Positions 8,556-17,663 of a DNA stretch of 64,000 nt are shown here, in pieces (position 1 is the first letter of the stretch; every line of letters starts with the position of its first letter). Both the position numbers and the translations under genes were made by a program. The stretch spans positions 1-64,000 of the forward strand of contig PDZS01000011.1 in the NCBI GenBank assembly GCA_002753225.1. The letters run 5' to 3'. Source of the stretch: Deltaproteobacteria bacterium YD0425bin51. GTDB lineage: Bacteria > Desulfobacterota > Desulfobacteria > Desulfobacterales > YD0425bin51. Under the pieces are notes generated by a model, which ran no database searches, was not told the origin of the DNA, and saw nothing but the letters and a program-made list of their open reading frames with translations.

Positions 8556-9476
8556 TTATTGGTTTTCAGTAATGTCTTTTAAAGATAACTCCATTATTTC
8601 TGCAGCTTCTTCTAAAGATAACCCTTTTTGAACTAATTTTTTGACTCTTTCTTTATCTTTTAATATCCATTTGACTCTTTCTATCTCAATCCCTTTTTCA
8701 ATTCCTTTCTTTTCTCCGATATCAAAACCTTCTTCTTTTGCTGTATTTACAACATCTCTTTCTATTACCATATTTATCAGATATTTTTCATATCTCACTT
8801 TTTCTTCAGGCAGCATATTTATCTCAGCCAACTTTTCTCTTGCTTTATCTATGTTTTTTGACTTTGATCCCTCTTTTACTTCATTATTCTTTATCATGTA
8901 TATCCATTCATCTATAGCCTCCTTTACTTCATTTTGATATCTCTCTACTTGTATAAGATAATATTCAGGAAATATTTTTTTTTCTTCCAATTTAATTGTA
9001 TTTTCCAATTTCCCATTTATAAATTCAATACGTTTTCTTACTATTAATGGATTCCCTGTATTTACTCCTTTAAAATCTGTTGTACCATAATACAAATAAT
9101 CATCTCCTATTCCCAAATTAAAATATAATACGCTAATCGATATTACTTTGGTTATATCCTTAAAATTCACTCCTAACCGCTGATTATCCACTATAACTTT
9201 TGATGCGCCATATAACAATCTCTCTAAATAATCACTCTCTCTGCAATTCTGTATTTCTACTATTATTTTTCGATGCTGGCTATCCTCTATCATTATATCC
9301 ACTCTATTAAATTTTGAATCTTCATTATCCTGATTTCCTTCGCTTTCCAATAAGTTCAATACTTTAATATCGTTATCACTAAGCAATGCTGCTAAGAATC
9401 CTTCCAATATGTCAAAGTTTGCTTTATTCCTTAATATATATTTCATTGCCCAATCAAATCTTATTAATTTTGCCAT
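8556..9476 (-). CDS. Rpn-family PD-(D/E)XK nuclease / putative transposase (second copy)
   Basis: The 306-residue protein belongs to the same broad family as the gene at 7616 but is clearly diverged. It has the early FDWAMKYILRNKANFDIL segment, a core aspartate in NRVDIMIED, and the E-x-Q signature IVEIQNC. The C-terminus carries glycine/lysine-rich helical segments (GEKKGIEKGIEIE) and ends in an ML-LSLEEAAEIM-type helix, typical of the family. A perfect AGGAGGTGA ribosome-binding site lies 3 bases before the ATG. It follows ahbB on the same strand with a 21-nt gap, so it may be read with mtnA-ahbB. Confidence 0.85.
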   Translation of the reverse strand: MAKLIRFDWAMKYILRNKANFDILEGFLAALLSDNDIKVLNLLESEGNQDNEDSKFNRVDIMIEDSQHRKIIVEIQNCRESDYLERLLYGASKVIVDNQRLGVNFKDITKVISISVLYFNLGIGDDYLYYGTTDFKGVNTGNPLIVRKRIEFINGKLENTIKLEEKKIFPEYYLIQVERYQNEVKEAIDEWIYMIKNNEVKEGSKSKNIDKAREKLAEINMLPEEKVRYEKYLINMVIERDVVNTAKEEGFDIGEKKGIEKGIEIERVKWILKDKERVKKLVQKGLSLEEAAEIMELSLKDITENQ

Positions 9477-9497
9477 GGGTCACCTCCTAATTTAAAA

Positions 9498-9971
9498 TTA
9501 CTCTGGTGTGAAATATTGCATTGAACTTTTTTTCAGTTCTCTTTTTGAAAATAACAGCATATATTTATCAAGAGACATTTCTTTTGCCATTTTAACGGCA
9601 ATTTTTCTGCAAGCTGATTCAGTTTTAGCATGAATCATAGTGTATAGATTATAGCTCCATTCTGGTGTAGGTATTCTGTGGTAACAATGGGATACTTGTT
9701 TAAAAGAAGCCATTTTTTTTCCAATTTCATTAATGGAGTTTTCATCAACCTCCCAAGCAACCATTGCATTTGCTTTATAACCTGACTTTTGATGCCTTAT
9801 GGTTGCTCCAAATCGTCTTATAATACCTCTTTCTATTAAGTCCTTTAGCTTTTCAAGGAGAAGATCTTCAGATATATTTAATTTACTAGCAATTTCCATA
9901 TAAGGACGCTCAGTTATTGGAATATCGTCTTGTATAGAAGCAATTATACGTTTTTCTAATTCATCAATCAT
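9498..9971 (-). CDS. ahbB: Siroheme decarboxylase subunit, AhbB type
   Basis: The 157-residue protein has an AsnC/Lrp-like winged helix followed by a ligand-binding ferredoxin-like domain. It shows the RRFGATIRHQKSG-type segment and the SHCYHR and YNLYTMIHA motifs of the AhbA/AhbB (NirDLGH) siroheme decarboxylases. These convert siroheme to 12,18-didecarboxysiroheme in the alternative haem pathway of sulfate reducers and archaea. The SHCYHR segment fits AhbB better than AhbA. No ahbA, ahbC or ahbD is in the window. It lies 4 nt downstream of mtnA on the same strand. The family is secure; the exact subunit is less so. Confidence 0.85.
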   Translation of the reverse strand: MIDELEKRIIASIQDDIPITERPYMEIASKLNISEDLLLEKLKDLIERGIIRRFGATIRHQKSGYKANAMVAWEVDENSINEIGKKMASFKQVSHCYHRIPTPEWSYNLYTMIHAKTESACRKIAVKMAKEMSLDKYMLLFSKRELKKSSMQYFTPE

Positions 9972-9975
9972 ATTG

Positions 9976-11034
9976 TTATGCTTTTTCAGGAAATAATTTC
10001 ATTATATCATCTTCTGATGCTTTGCAAATTCCTCTCTCTGTTATGAATCCTGTAATTAAATGTCTAGGAGTTACATCAAAGGCAAAATTAGCGCAAGAAC
10101 TATCTTTAGGTGTTAGTAATAATCCTTCCATATATCTTACTTCATCAGGATTGCGTTCTTCAATAGGTATTTCCTTTACACCGTCTTTAATGTTCCAGTC
10201 AAAAGTGCTGGAAGGGAGAGCTACATAAAAAGGTATTCCATTATCTTTTGCAGAAAGAGCTTTTAAATAAGTTCCTATTTTATTAGCAGCGTCTCCTGTG
10301 TATGTTACTCTATCTGCTCCAACTATAGCAATATCAACCATATTATGCTGCATAATATGTCCGCCTGCATTGTCACAAATTATAGTATGGGGAATTCCAT
10401 ATTTGCCTAGTTCCCATGCAGTAAGCCTTGCTCCTTGATTTAGAGGTCTTGTTTCATCAACCCAGACATGAATATTTATTCCTGCATCAAAAGCAGCGTA
10501 AATTGGAGCTGTAGCTGTTCCATATTCTATACAGGCAAGCCAGCCTGCATTGCAATGGGTTAAAATATTTACTGTTTCTCCATTTTTTTTCAAACTTATA
10601 TCTTTGATTAGTTTTAAACCGTATTCACCAATTTTTTTACAATTTTGAACTTCATCTTCTGTAATTTCATAAGCTGTTTCTTTTGCAATCTTTATTTTTT
10701 CAATATAAGAATCTGTTTTTAAAATTTTAGATAAAACTTTATCAACAGCCCATGAAAGATTTACTGCAGTTGGTCTTGCTGATTTTATTTTATCGCATGT
10801 TATTTTAATATCTTCATTATTAAGTACGGCAAGATAGACGCCAAAAGCTCCTGTTACTCCTATAAGAGGAGCGCCTCTAACTAACATATTTTTAATAGCA
10901 TAAATAATATCATCAGATGTTTTTAAATCTACAATAACCAGTTTATGTGGAAGTAGTCTTTGATCAATTATTTTTACTACTTTTTCTTTCTCATCTAACC
11001 ATATGGTTCGCAAATCATTGTTATCAACTTTCAT
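9976..11034 (-). CDS. mtnA: S-methyl-5-thioribose-1-phosphate isomerase
   Basis: The 352-residue protein matches MtnA, the methionine-salvage enzyme that isomerises methylthioribose-1-phosphate to methylthioribulose-1-phosphate. Landmarks are RGAPLIGVTGAFG (residues 53-65), the catalytic Cys161 in HCNAGWLA, ETRPLNQGARLTAWEL, and the catalytic Asp241 in GADRVTYTGDAANKIGTY. Length is normal. An AAGGAAA ribosome-binding site precedes the start. It is the first gene of a minus-strand group with ahbB and an Rpn gene. No other salvage genes are visible. Confidence 0.96.
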   Translation of the reverse strand: MKVDNNDLRTIWLDEKEKVVKIIDQRLLPHKLVIVDLKTSDDIIYAIKNMLVRGAPLIGVTGAFGVYLAVLNNEDIKITCDKIKSARPTAVNLSWAVDKVLSKILKTDSYIEKIKIAKETAYEITEDEVQNCKKIGEYGLKLIKDISLKKNGETVNILTHCNAGWLACIEYGTATAPIYAAFDAGINIHVWVDETRPLNQGARLTAWELGKYGIPHTIICDNAGGHIMQHNMVDIAIVGADRVTYTGDAANKIGTYLKALSAKDNGIPFYVALPSSTFDWNIKDGVKEIPIEERNPDEVRYMEGLLLTPKDSSCANFAFDVTPRHLITGFITERGICKASEDDIMKLFPEKA

Positions 11035-11092
11035 AATATTTCCTTAAATATGGACTTTGTTTATAATTAATTATAGTTTATAATTATATGAT

Positions 11093-11199
11093 AAGTGAGC
11101 GTCCACAAGTTTTCCTGCAAAATGGATTCCCACTTTCGTGTGAATGACGTCATTCCCGCGAAAGCGGGAATCCAGGAAAACTGATGGTCGGTTACTTAA
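11093..11199 (+). repeat. 107-bp palindromic MITE-like element, copy 1
   Basis: It is 107 nt long and identical to the element at 60247-60353 at about 101 positions. It has imperfect terminal inverted repeats of roughly 27 nt (left CGTCCACAAGTTTTCCTG, right partner ending GGTCGGTTACTTAA). The core holds two adjacent inverted hairpins built on ATTCCC and GGGAAT. It has no coding capacity. It lies between divergent mtnA and rng, where it could serve as a transcriptional barrier. Confidence 0.8.
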
Positions 11200-11251
11200 T
11201 AAGTTTAAAATAATATTTTACTATAAATATAAGGAGGTGGACAAGTAATTT

Positions 11252-12712
11252 ATGGGCAATATTATAATTATAAATGCTTCAGATTCTGATGAATGCAGGA
11301 TAGCTAGATTAAAAGACAATAAGTTAGAAGAATTTCATATTGAAACTACAGGAAGGGAAATAATAAAAGGTAATATCTATAAAGCTACAATCACAAGGAT
11401 AGAAGATAGTCTTCAAGCTGTTTTTGTAGATTATGGTGGAGAGCGGCAAGGCTTTTTACAAAAAGAGGAAATCCATAGTGATTATTTTTTAGATAATCAT
11501 TCTGGAAGGAAATCTCTTAATGATATTGTAAGTTGCGGGCAGGAGTTAATAGTGCAGATTACAAAAGACCCAATACTTAAAAAAGGAGCTATGCTTACAA
11601 CTTTTGTTTCTTTGCCAGGAAGACATGTAGTTTTAATGCCAGGTAGCAACAGCGTAGGTGTTTCGCGTAAAATAGAAGATGAGACCGAGCGTACAAGACT
11701 TAAAGACATTATTGATAAATTAAAAATACCAGAAGGATTTGGAGTTATTATTCGGACTGTTTCTGTAGACTCTACAAAATCAGTTATTTCAAAAGATATA
11801 AACTATCTTTTAAAACTTTGGGAAGACATAAATAAAAAGGCATTAAATGAAAAAGCACCGGCAATTTTATATAAAGAGAGGAATCTATCTTTAAGATCAA
11901 TACGTGACTACTTCAATCCTGAGGTGACTGAGATAGTAGTTGATGATAATGCAATATTTCAAGAAATTAAAACTTTCATGAATATTATTTCTCCAAAGCA
12001 TACTAGGTTGGTTAAGTTATATAATGGTGAAAAGCCAATTTTTAGTAAATATAAAATAGAAGATAAGATTTCTTCTATTTTTGAAAATCAGGTCAAATTA
12101 AAATCAGGTGGTACTATTGTTATTGAACAGACAGAAGCATTAGTTGCAATAGATGTAAATTCTGGTAAAGCAACTCAGAAAAAAAGCCTGGAAGATACAG
12201 CCATGCAAACCAATCTTGAAGCTTGTGAAGAAATAGCTAGACAGCTCAGGCTAAGGGATCTAGGCGGTATTATAGTGATAGATTTTATTGATATGAAGGA
12301 TTCAAAGCATAGAGCAAAAGTTGAGAAGGCTATGAAGACTCATTTAAAGGTAGATAAAGCAAGAGTAAAAGTAGGGAGGCTTTCAAAATTAGGTCTTCTA
12401 GAAGTTTCAAGACAAAGGCTTAGCCCTCCAATTGAATATGGAACTTTTGTTACGTGCAAACATTGTCAGGGTAAAGGACTTATACCATCTATTGAATCTT
12501 TAGGTGCTGGGTGTATTAGGCAGGTCAGAATTGAAATGCTTAGAGAAGGAATAACAGGAGTAAAAGTAAAGGTTCCTGTAGAAGTAGCATCTTATTTATT
12601 AAACAAGAAAAGAAAAGAGATTTTAGAATTGGAAATGATGAGAGAAATTCCAATCACAATCGAACCTGATAATAATTTACCCCCTGGGAAAAATGAAATT
12701 ATTTGTGAATGA
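11252..12712 (+). CDS. rng: Ribonuclease E/G family endoribonuclease, RNase G-like
   Basis: The 486-residue length fits RNase G rather than full RNase E. The N-terminal S1 RNA-binding domain (about 35-120) includes KGNIYKATITRIEDSLQAVF and VDYGGERQGFL. The catalytic DNase I-like region has the metal-binding aspartates in VAIDVNSGK and IVIDFIDMKD. A zinc-link CKHCQGKG lies near residue 400. It processes rRNA precursors and mRNA in the cytosol. The AAGGAGGTGG ribosome-binding site is about 13 nt from the ATG, longer than usual; no other in-frame start is available. Its last codons overlap the next gene by ATGA. Confidence 0.95.
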   Translation: MGNIIIINASDSDECRIARLKDNKLEEFHIETTGREIIKGNIYKATITRIEDSLQAVFVDYGGERQGFLQKEEIHSDYFLDNHSGRKSLNDIVSCGQELIVQITKDPILKKGAMLTTFVSLPGRHVVLMPGSNSVGVSRKIEDETERTRLKDIIDKLKIPEGFGVIIRTVSVDSTKSVISKDINYLLKLWEDINKKALNEKAPAILYKERNLSLRSIRDYFNPEVTEIVVDDNAIFQEIKTFMNIISPKHTRLVKLYNGEKPIFSKYKIEDKISSIFENQVKLKSGGTIVIEQTEALVAIDVNSGKATQKKSLEDTAMQTNLEACEEIARQLRLRDLGGIIVIDFIDMKDSKHRAKVEKAMKTHLKVDKARVKVGRLSKLGLLEVSRQRLSPPIEYGTFVTCKHCQGKGLIPSIESLGAGCIRQVRIEMLREGITGVKVKVPVEVASYLLNKKRKEILELEMMREIPITIEPDNNLPPGKNEIICE

Positions 12713-14868
12713 TAGAAGAAATTTTAAATAAGATAGGCAAGATAAAAAATATCTACATTAAAGAAATTTCAAATATTTCTAGTTTTATTGACTTTGCAGG
12801 CAATTTTTCAGCTTTGGACGGTAGTGTTATTTTAATAAGCGGAACTAACTTAGATTGCGCAAATTATAATATTATAGCAGCAAAGCCTTGGTTTAAATTT
12901 ACAAGCCGCAAAAAAAATATAACTATTGAAGCGCAAGGAGAGAGATTTGAATTTAAAGCTGATCCACTTGAAACACTTCGTAGTATATTAAATCATTTTA
13001 AAATAGAACATATTGATACTAAAAATCCTGTGTCATCCGGTATTTTTGGCTATATGTCTTATGATTTGAAAGATGTTTTAGAAAAACTTCCTAGAACTTC
13101 AATTGATGATTTATCCTTGCCAGATATATTGCTTTACGCACCAGCTATAATTATTGTCCATGATATAAAGAAGGACAAAATTTTTCTAAACATTCCTGTA
13201 AGAGATAATAATCTTTATGATGATCTTGATTTATTTAACAGAATTATTTCAAAACCTTTTTTACAAAATAGTGATTTCAGATGTGAGGTTAGTACTTTTA
13301 AATCTAATTTTTCCAAATCACGATATATTGAAGCCATAAACAAAATTAAAGAATACATTGTGTCAGGGCATGTATATCAAGTAAACCTCGCACAGCGTTT
13401 TGAAACAGACTTTTCAGGGGAGCCTTATAGTTTTTTCAAAACCTTATACAATAGAAATCCAGCCCCTTTTTTTGCATTTATTAATGCATCTAACCATTAT
13501 ATTGTTTCTACATCACCTGAAAGATTTATTCTGCAAAATGGATGTGATGTAGAAACAAGACCAATTAAAGGAACAAGACCAAGAGGTGTTACAGAATTAG
13601 AAGATGAAGATATGCGGGTCGATTTGGTTAAAAGTAAAAAAGATGATGCTGAACTTTCTATGATTGTTGATTTGCTTAGAAACGATTTGGGTAAAGTTAG
13701 CAGAGGGGGTAGTGTAAAAGTTTTTGAGCATAAAAGAATAGAAGCTTATCAAAATGTTTATCATTTAATATCTATTGTAAAAGGAACTTTGGAAGAAAAA
13801 TTTGATTCTGTTGATATTATAAAAGCAACTTTTCCTGGTGGTTCAATAACAGGATGCCCTAAAATCAGGGCTATGGAAATAATTGATGAACTAGAACCAA
13901 ATAGAAGACATATATATACTGGTTCAATAGGATATATAAGTTTTCATGATACAATGGACTTTTCAATTGCAATACGTACTGCCACAATTTATAAAGAAAA
14001 GCTATTTTTTTCTGTTGGTGGAGGTATTGTTTTTGATTCTGATCCAGAAAAAGAATATGAAGAAACACTTCATAAGGGTAAAACTTTAATGGAGGTGTTT
14101 TGTAAAAAAAATGTTATCCCCAAATCTTGGATCTGGAAAAATGGGAGTTTACTTCCATCAGATGAGGCAAATGTAAGTATTATGTCTCAAGGTTTTCAAT
14201 ATGGATATGGTTTTTTTGAAACTATTCGTGTTGATTCTATGCAGATACAATATTTAGATGAGCATATAGAAAGATTTTATTCTACATGGGATAATCTATT
14301 TTGTACAGAGCATCCTGATCTAACATGGAAAGACATAATTTTTCAGGTAATTGAAAAAAATGGGTTATCAAATTCAGTTGCAGCAGTTAAAATCATAGCT
14401 GCAAAAGATATAGATAACTATAATCTTATTGTTACAGCAAGATCTTATACCAATCGTTTGGAAAACAAAAAAGAAAAAGGATTAAATTTGATAGTTTATC
14501 CATATCAGCGTGAGTTACATCTTGCTGACCATAAGACTTTAAATTATCTCTATTATTTAAAAGCTGGAGAATGGGCAAAATCAAAAGGCTATGATGAAGC
14601 ATTAATTTTAAACTCTGATGGTACTGTATCTGAAACAAATACAGGAAATATTTTGTTAATTAAAGATAAAACAGTTATTATTCCTATCTCTTCTCATGTA
14701 TTACCCGGCGTTATGGCAAAAGTTGTAGTAAAAAAATATAGTTCCTCAGGTTATAGAATTGAATATAAAAAGCTTACACCATATGAGCTTTTAGAATCAG
14801 GCAGCGTATTTGTAACAAATTCTCTTATGGGAATGGTTCCTGTGCTGTCAATTGGTAAAAACAAATGA
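12709..14868 (+). CDS. PabB-PabC fusion: aminodeoxychorismate synthase component I / aminodeoxychorismate lyase
   Basis: The 719-residue protein has two parts. Residues 1 to about 465 are a chorismate-utilising enzyme, with KEYIVSGHVYQVNLAQRF, STSPERFI, TRPIKGTRPRG and the C-terminal TFPGGSITGCPKIRAMEIID block. Residues 475 to 719 are a class IV PLP aminotransferase (MSQGFQYGYGFFETIR, SETNTGNILLI). Together they would make p-aminobenzoate from chorismate for folate. The glutamine amidotransferase subunit (PabA) is not seen here. The ATG overlaps the rng stop as ATGA, indicating translational coupling, and the 3' end overlaps the Crp/Fnr gene. Confidence 0.93.
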   Translation: MIEEILNKIGKIKNIYIKEISNISSFIDFAGNFSALDGSVILISGTNLDCANYNIIAAKPWFKFTSRKKNITIEAQGERFEFKADPLETLRSILNHFKIEHIDTKNPVSSGIFGYMSYDLKDVLEKLPRTSIDDLSLPDILLYAPAIIIVHDIKKDKIFLNIPVRDNNLYDDLDLFNRIISKPFLQNSDFRCEVSTFKSNFSKSRYIEAINKIKEYIVSGHVYQVNLAQRFETDFSGEPYSFFKTLYNRNPAPFFAFINASNHYIVSTSPERFILQNGCDVETRPIKGTRPRGVTELEDEDMRVDLVKSKKDDAELSMIVDLLRNDLGKVSRGGSVKVFEHKRIEAYQNVYHLISIVKGTLEEKFDSVDIIKATFPGGSITGCPKIRAMEIIDELEPNRRHIYTGSIGYISFHDTMDFSIAIRTATIYKEKLFFSVGGGIVFDSDPEKEYEETLHKGKTLMEVFCKKNVIPKSWIWKNGSLLPSDEANVSIMSQGFQYGYGFFETIRVDSMQIQYLDEHIERFYSTWDNLFCTEHPDLTWKDIIFQVIEKNGLSNSVAAVKIIAAKDIDNYNLIVTARSYTNRLENKKEKGLNLIVYPYQRELHLADHKTLNYLYYLKAGEWAKSKGYDEALILNSDGTVSETNTGNILLIKDKTVIIPISSHVLPGVMAKVVVKKYSSSGYRIEYKKLTPYELLESGSVFVTNSLMGMVPVLSIGKNK

Positions 14869-15551
14869 AAAATATCCATGGTATTATTGCTAAATCTTCT
14901 ATTTTTAATGGTCTGCCAGAGCATCAAATGGAGCCTATTTATGCTATTTCAGTTGTAAAAAACTTTAAAAAAGGAGAATTCATTTTTTCTGAAGGTGATT
15001 TGGCAAATGGTTTTTATATTATAATTGATGGGCTGATAAAGATTTTTAAAGGCTCTCCTGAAGGAAAAGAACAGACTCTTCATCTGTTTGGTTCAGGAGA
15101 GCCTTTTGGTGAAGTTCCAGTATTCTCTGGTGAAAAATTTCCAGCAAATGCCCAAAGTTTAACTGCAAGCTCTTTAGTTTTTATTCCACGAAAAGCATTT
15201 GTGGATTTAATTAATAAAAACCCTTCCCTTGCTTTAAATATGCTGGCTGTCCTTTCCATGCGTCTTAGGCAGTTTACTGTACAAATTGAGAATTTATCTT
15301 TAAAAGAGATCCCAAGCAGGCTTTCAGCTTATCTACTATATTTATCAGAAGAACAGAAAAATAAAAAATCGATAAACCTAAGCATATCTAAAGGAGAACT
15401 TGCAAGCCTTCTTGGAACAATCCCAGAGACTCTTTCTCGAATTTTAAATAAAATGACAGAGCAAAATTTAATAGGAGTTACACGTCGTAATATACAAATC
15501 CTTAATTATTCAAAGCTAAAAGAAATTGCTGAACATGGAAAAATTGAATAA
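14865..15551 (+). CDS. Crp/Fnr-family transcriptional regulator
   Basis: The 228-residue protein has an N-terminal cyclic-nucleotide-binding-type beta-barrel at about 10-125 (FSEGDLANGFYIIIDGLIKIF, FGEVPVFSGEKFPANAQ) and a C-terminal Crp-type winged helix at about 150-220 (SKGELASLLGTIPETLSRIL). It lacks the N-terminal cysteine cluster of Fnr. The effector is unknown. It overlaps the pabBC stop by 4 nt as the third gene of the rng operon. It converges on the methyltransferase gene with one base between stops. Confidence 0.92.
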   Translation: MKNIHGIIAKSSIFNGLPEHQMEPIYAISVVKNFKKGEFIFSEGDLANGFYIIIDGLIKIFKGSPEGKEQTLHLFGSGEPFGEVPVFSGEKFPANAQSLTASSLVFIPRKAFVDLINKNPSLALNMLAVLSMRLRQFTVQIENLSLKEIPSRLSAYLLYLSEEQKNKKSINLSISKGELASLLGTIPETLSRILNKMTEQNLIGVTRRNIQILNYSKLKEIAEHGKIE

Positions 15552-15552
15552 A

Positions 15553-16122
15553 TTATTCTAAATAGTCTTTTTTAGCTTCGAAAATGTAATATAGGGGCAA
15601 CCCAAACTCTATTTTAATTAGCACATGCTCAAAATATTTTTCTAGATATTTTTTTACGTTTGTGCTGAATTGATATACTAAAAATTTGCCGCCTTCCCTA
15701 AGGATATTAAATGTATCATAAACAATACCATCGCCTGTTTGCTGTGTCATAAAAGAGAATGGAATGCCTGAAATAACATAATCAGCGCATTCACATCCAT
15801 TGTTATTTAAGATCCGCAATACATTTCTTGCATCATCATTAACAACAATAAGCCTATCATCATTAATTCCTCTTAAATAGGCTTCTAATTTTGTGTTTGT
15901 TTCAATGGCAATAAGCTTGCTATTTGGGGACATTTGTTTAAGTATATATTTTGTATAAGCGCCATCACCTGGACCATATTCTACTACAATAATATCTTCC
16001 TCAAAGTTAATTCGTTTACATACATTTTTTACAATCCGCTGCGGTGTTGCAGCAAATGTTGCAATACGAGGATCTGTGAGATAATTAAGAAAAAAATTAA
16101 GCTTATTCATATTCCGTACCAT
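15553..16122 (-). CDS. Class I SAM-dependent methyltransferase (KsgA/PmtA-like)
   Basis: The 189-residue protein has motif I VEYGPGDGAYTKYIL, an acidic second strand ending AIETN, and SGIPFSFM at the motif IV position. The layout resembles the rRNA dimethyladenosine and phospholipid N-methyltransferase group. The short length and PFS segment suggest a phospholipid (phosphatidylethanolamine or ornithine lipid) methyltransferase, but the substrate is not determined. The start may be ATG at 16122 or the internal ATG at 16110, which has a weak GGTACGGA ribosome-binding site. It is convergent with the Crp/Fnr gene. Confidence 0.75.
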   Translation of the reverse strand: MVRNMNKLNFFLNYLTDPRIATFAATPQRIVKNVCKRINFEEDIIVVEYGPGDGAYTKYILKQMSPNSKLIAIETNTKLEAYLRGINDDRLIVVNDDARNVLRILNNNGCECADYVISGIPFSFMTQQTGDGIVYDTFNILREGGKFLVYQFSTNVKKYLEKYFEHVLIKIEFGLPLYYIFEAKKDYLE

Positions 16123-16310
16123 AAATAAGATTTTTGCTGTTTATATAAAATAAAAAACCCTTGCCAAATTAAATTTAATTTTTCAAGATAATACAAATAG
16201 AGTTGAAAGTAAATATATATTTTGATTGACTTCTTTAACCTTTTATGTCACGAATTTGAGTTTGAAGTTTAAACAGCGGAAATGTTTTAATTAATTATTA
16301 GGTGATTAAA

Positions 16311-17663
16311 ATGGAATTTACTTCTTTAGAAGCAATATCTCCTATTGATGGGCGATATAGAAAAATTGTAGAAAAATTGAGCAATTATTTTTCAGAAGCA
16401 AGTCTTATTAAATATCGTATTTTAGTTGAAATTGAGTATTTTATTGGTTTATGTAATATACCTATTCCACATCTTAAAAATTTTTCTAAAGATAACTATG
16501 ATTTACTAAGAAATATTTATAAAAATTTTTCTTTAGTAGATGCAAAAAAAGTAAAAGAAATTGAAAAGAGAACAAATCATGATGTAAAAGCTGTAGAATA
16601 TTTTTTAAGAGAAAAATTCGAATCGTTAGGTCTAAAAAAATATAATGAATTTATTCATTTTGGACTTACTTCACAGGATATAAACAACACTGCAACTCCA
16701 CTTTCCCTTAAAGAAGCATATTTTGATATAATAAAGCCTAATATAGATGAACTAATTATTATTCTTACAGAAAAAGCTAATGAATGGAAAAATATTCCAA
16801 TGCTTGCTCGTACACATGGGCAGCCAGCATCTCCTACTCGCCTTGGTAAAGAAATATATGTGTTTGTAGAAAGATTAAAAAATCAAAATGAATTGTTAAA
16901 AAATATTCCTTTTTCAGCAAAATTTGGAGGAGCCATTGGAAATTTTAATGCTCATTATGTGGCTTATCCTGAAATTAAGTGGACATCATTTGCAGATAAT
17001 TTAATAAATGATACTTTAGGTTTAAAACGTTTAAAAATAACCACTCAGATAGACCATTATGATAATATGGGTGCTTTTTTTGATTGTTTAAAAAGAATTA
17101 ATACAATATTGATTGATTTAAATCGAGATGTTTGGACATATATTTCAATGGATTACTTTAAACAGAAAATAAAAGAGGGGGAAGTAGGATCATCAGCTAT
17201 GCCCCATAAAATTAATCCAATTGATTTTGAGAACTCAGAAGGTAATTTAGGTATTGCAAATGCCTTATTTGAGCACTTATCTGCAAAACTTCCTATTTCA
17301 AGGTTGCAAAGGGATTTGACAGATTCAACCGTGATAAGAAACATAGGTGTTCCTATTGCCCATACATTAATTTCTTTAAAGTCTTTGCTTAAAGGATTAA
17401 ATAAATTAATTTTAAATGAAGAAGCCATTTATGCTGATTTAGAAAATAACTGGGTAGTAGTTTCTGAAGCTATTCAAACGATTTTGCGTCGTGAAGGATA
17501 TCCTAATCCCTATGAGGTTCTTAAAAATTTAACAAGGACAAATTTAAAAAATAATAAAAAAACAATATCTGATTTCATCGAATCACTTAATATACCTCAA
17601 AATATTAAAGATGAGATAAAAAGAATAACACCTCAAAACTACACTGGTATTTGTCATTTTTAG
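16311..17663 (+). CDS. purB: Adenylosuccinate lyase
   Basis: The 450-residue product fits the proteobacterial (about 456-residue) PurB type. It cleaves adenylosuccinate and SAICAR in purine synthesis. Landmarks are the N-terminal LEAISPIDGRY, HDVKAVEYFL, FGLTSQDINN, ARTHGQPASPTRLGKE and the flexible signature loop GSSAMPHKINPIDFENSEGN. The ATG at 16311 is preferred over the upstream GTG at 16302, since TAGGTGA precedes it and E. coli PurB starts at the matching residue. The stop directly abuts the glnE start codon. Confidence 0.96.
   Translation: MEFTSLEAISPIDGRYRKIVEKLSNYFSEASLIKYRILVEIEYFIGLCNIPIPHLKNFSKDNYDLLRNIYKNFSLVDAKKVKEIEKRTNHDVKAVEYFLREKFESLGLKKYNEFIHFGLTSQDINNTATPLSLKEAYFDIIKPNIDELIIILTEKANEWKNIPMLARTHGQPASPTRLGKEIYVFVERLKNQNELLKNIPFSAKFGGAIGNFNAHYVAYPEIKWTSFADNLINDTLGLKRLKITTQIDHYDNMGAFFDCLKRINTILIDLNRDVWTYISMDYFKQKIKEGEVGSSAMPHKINPIDFENSEGNLGIANALFEHLSAKLPISRLQRDLTDSTVIRNIGVPIAHTLISLKSLLKGLNKLILNEEAIYADLENNWVVVSEAIQTILRREGYPNPYEVLKNLTRTNLKNNKKTISDFIESLNIPQNIKDEIKRITPQNYTGICHF

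Noticed and set aside
16141..16301. Promoter for purB-glnE in the gap before purB
   Set aside because: TTGACT and AT-rich stretches occur, but no -35/-10 pair with acceptable spacing was found.
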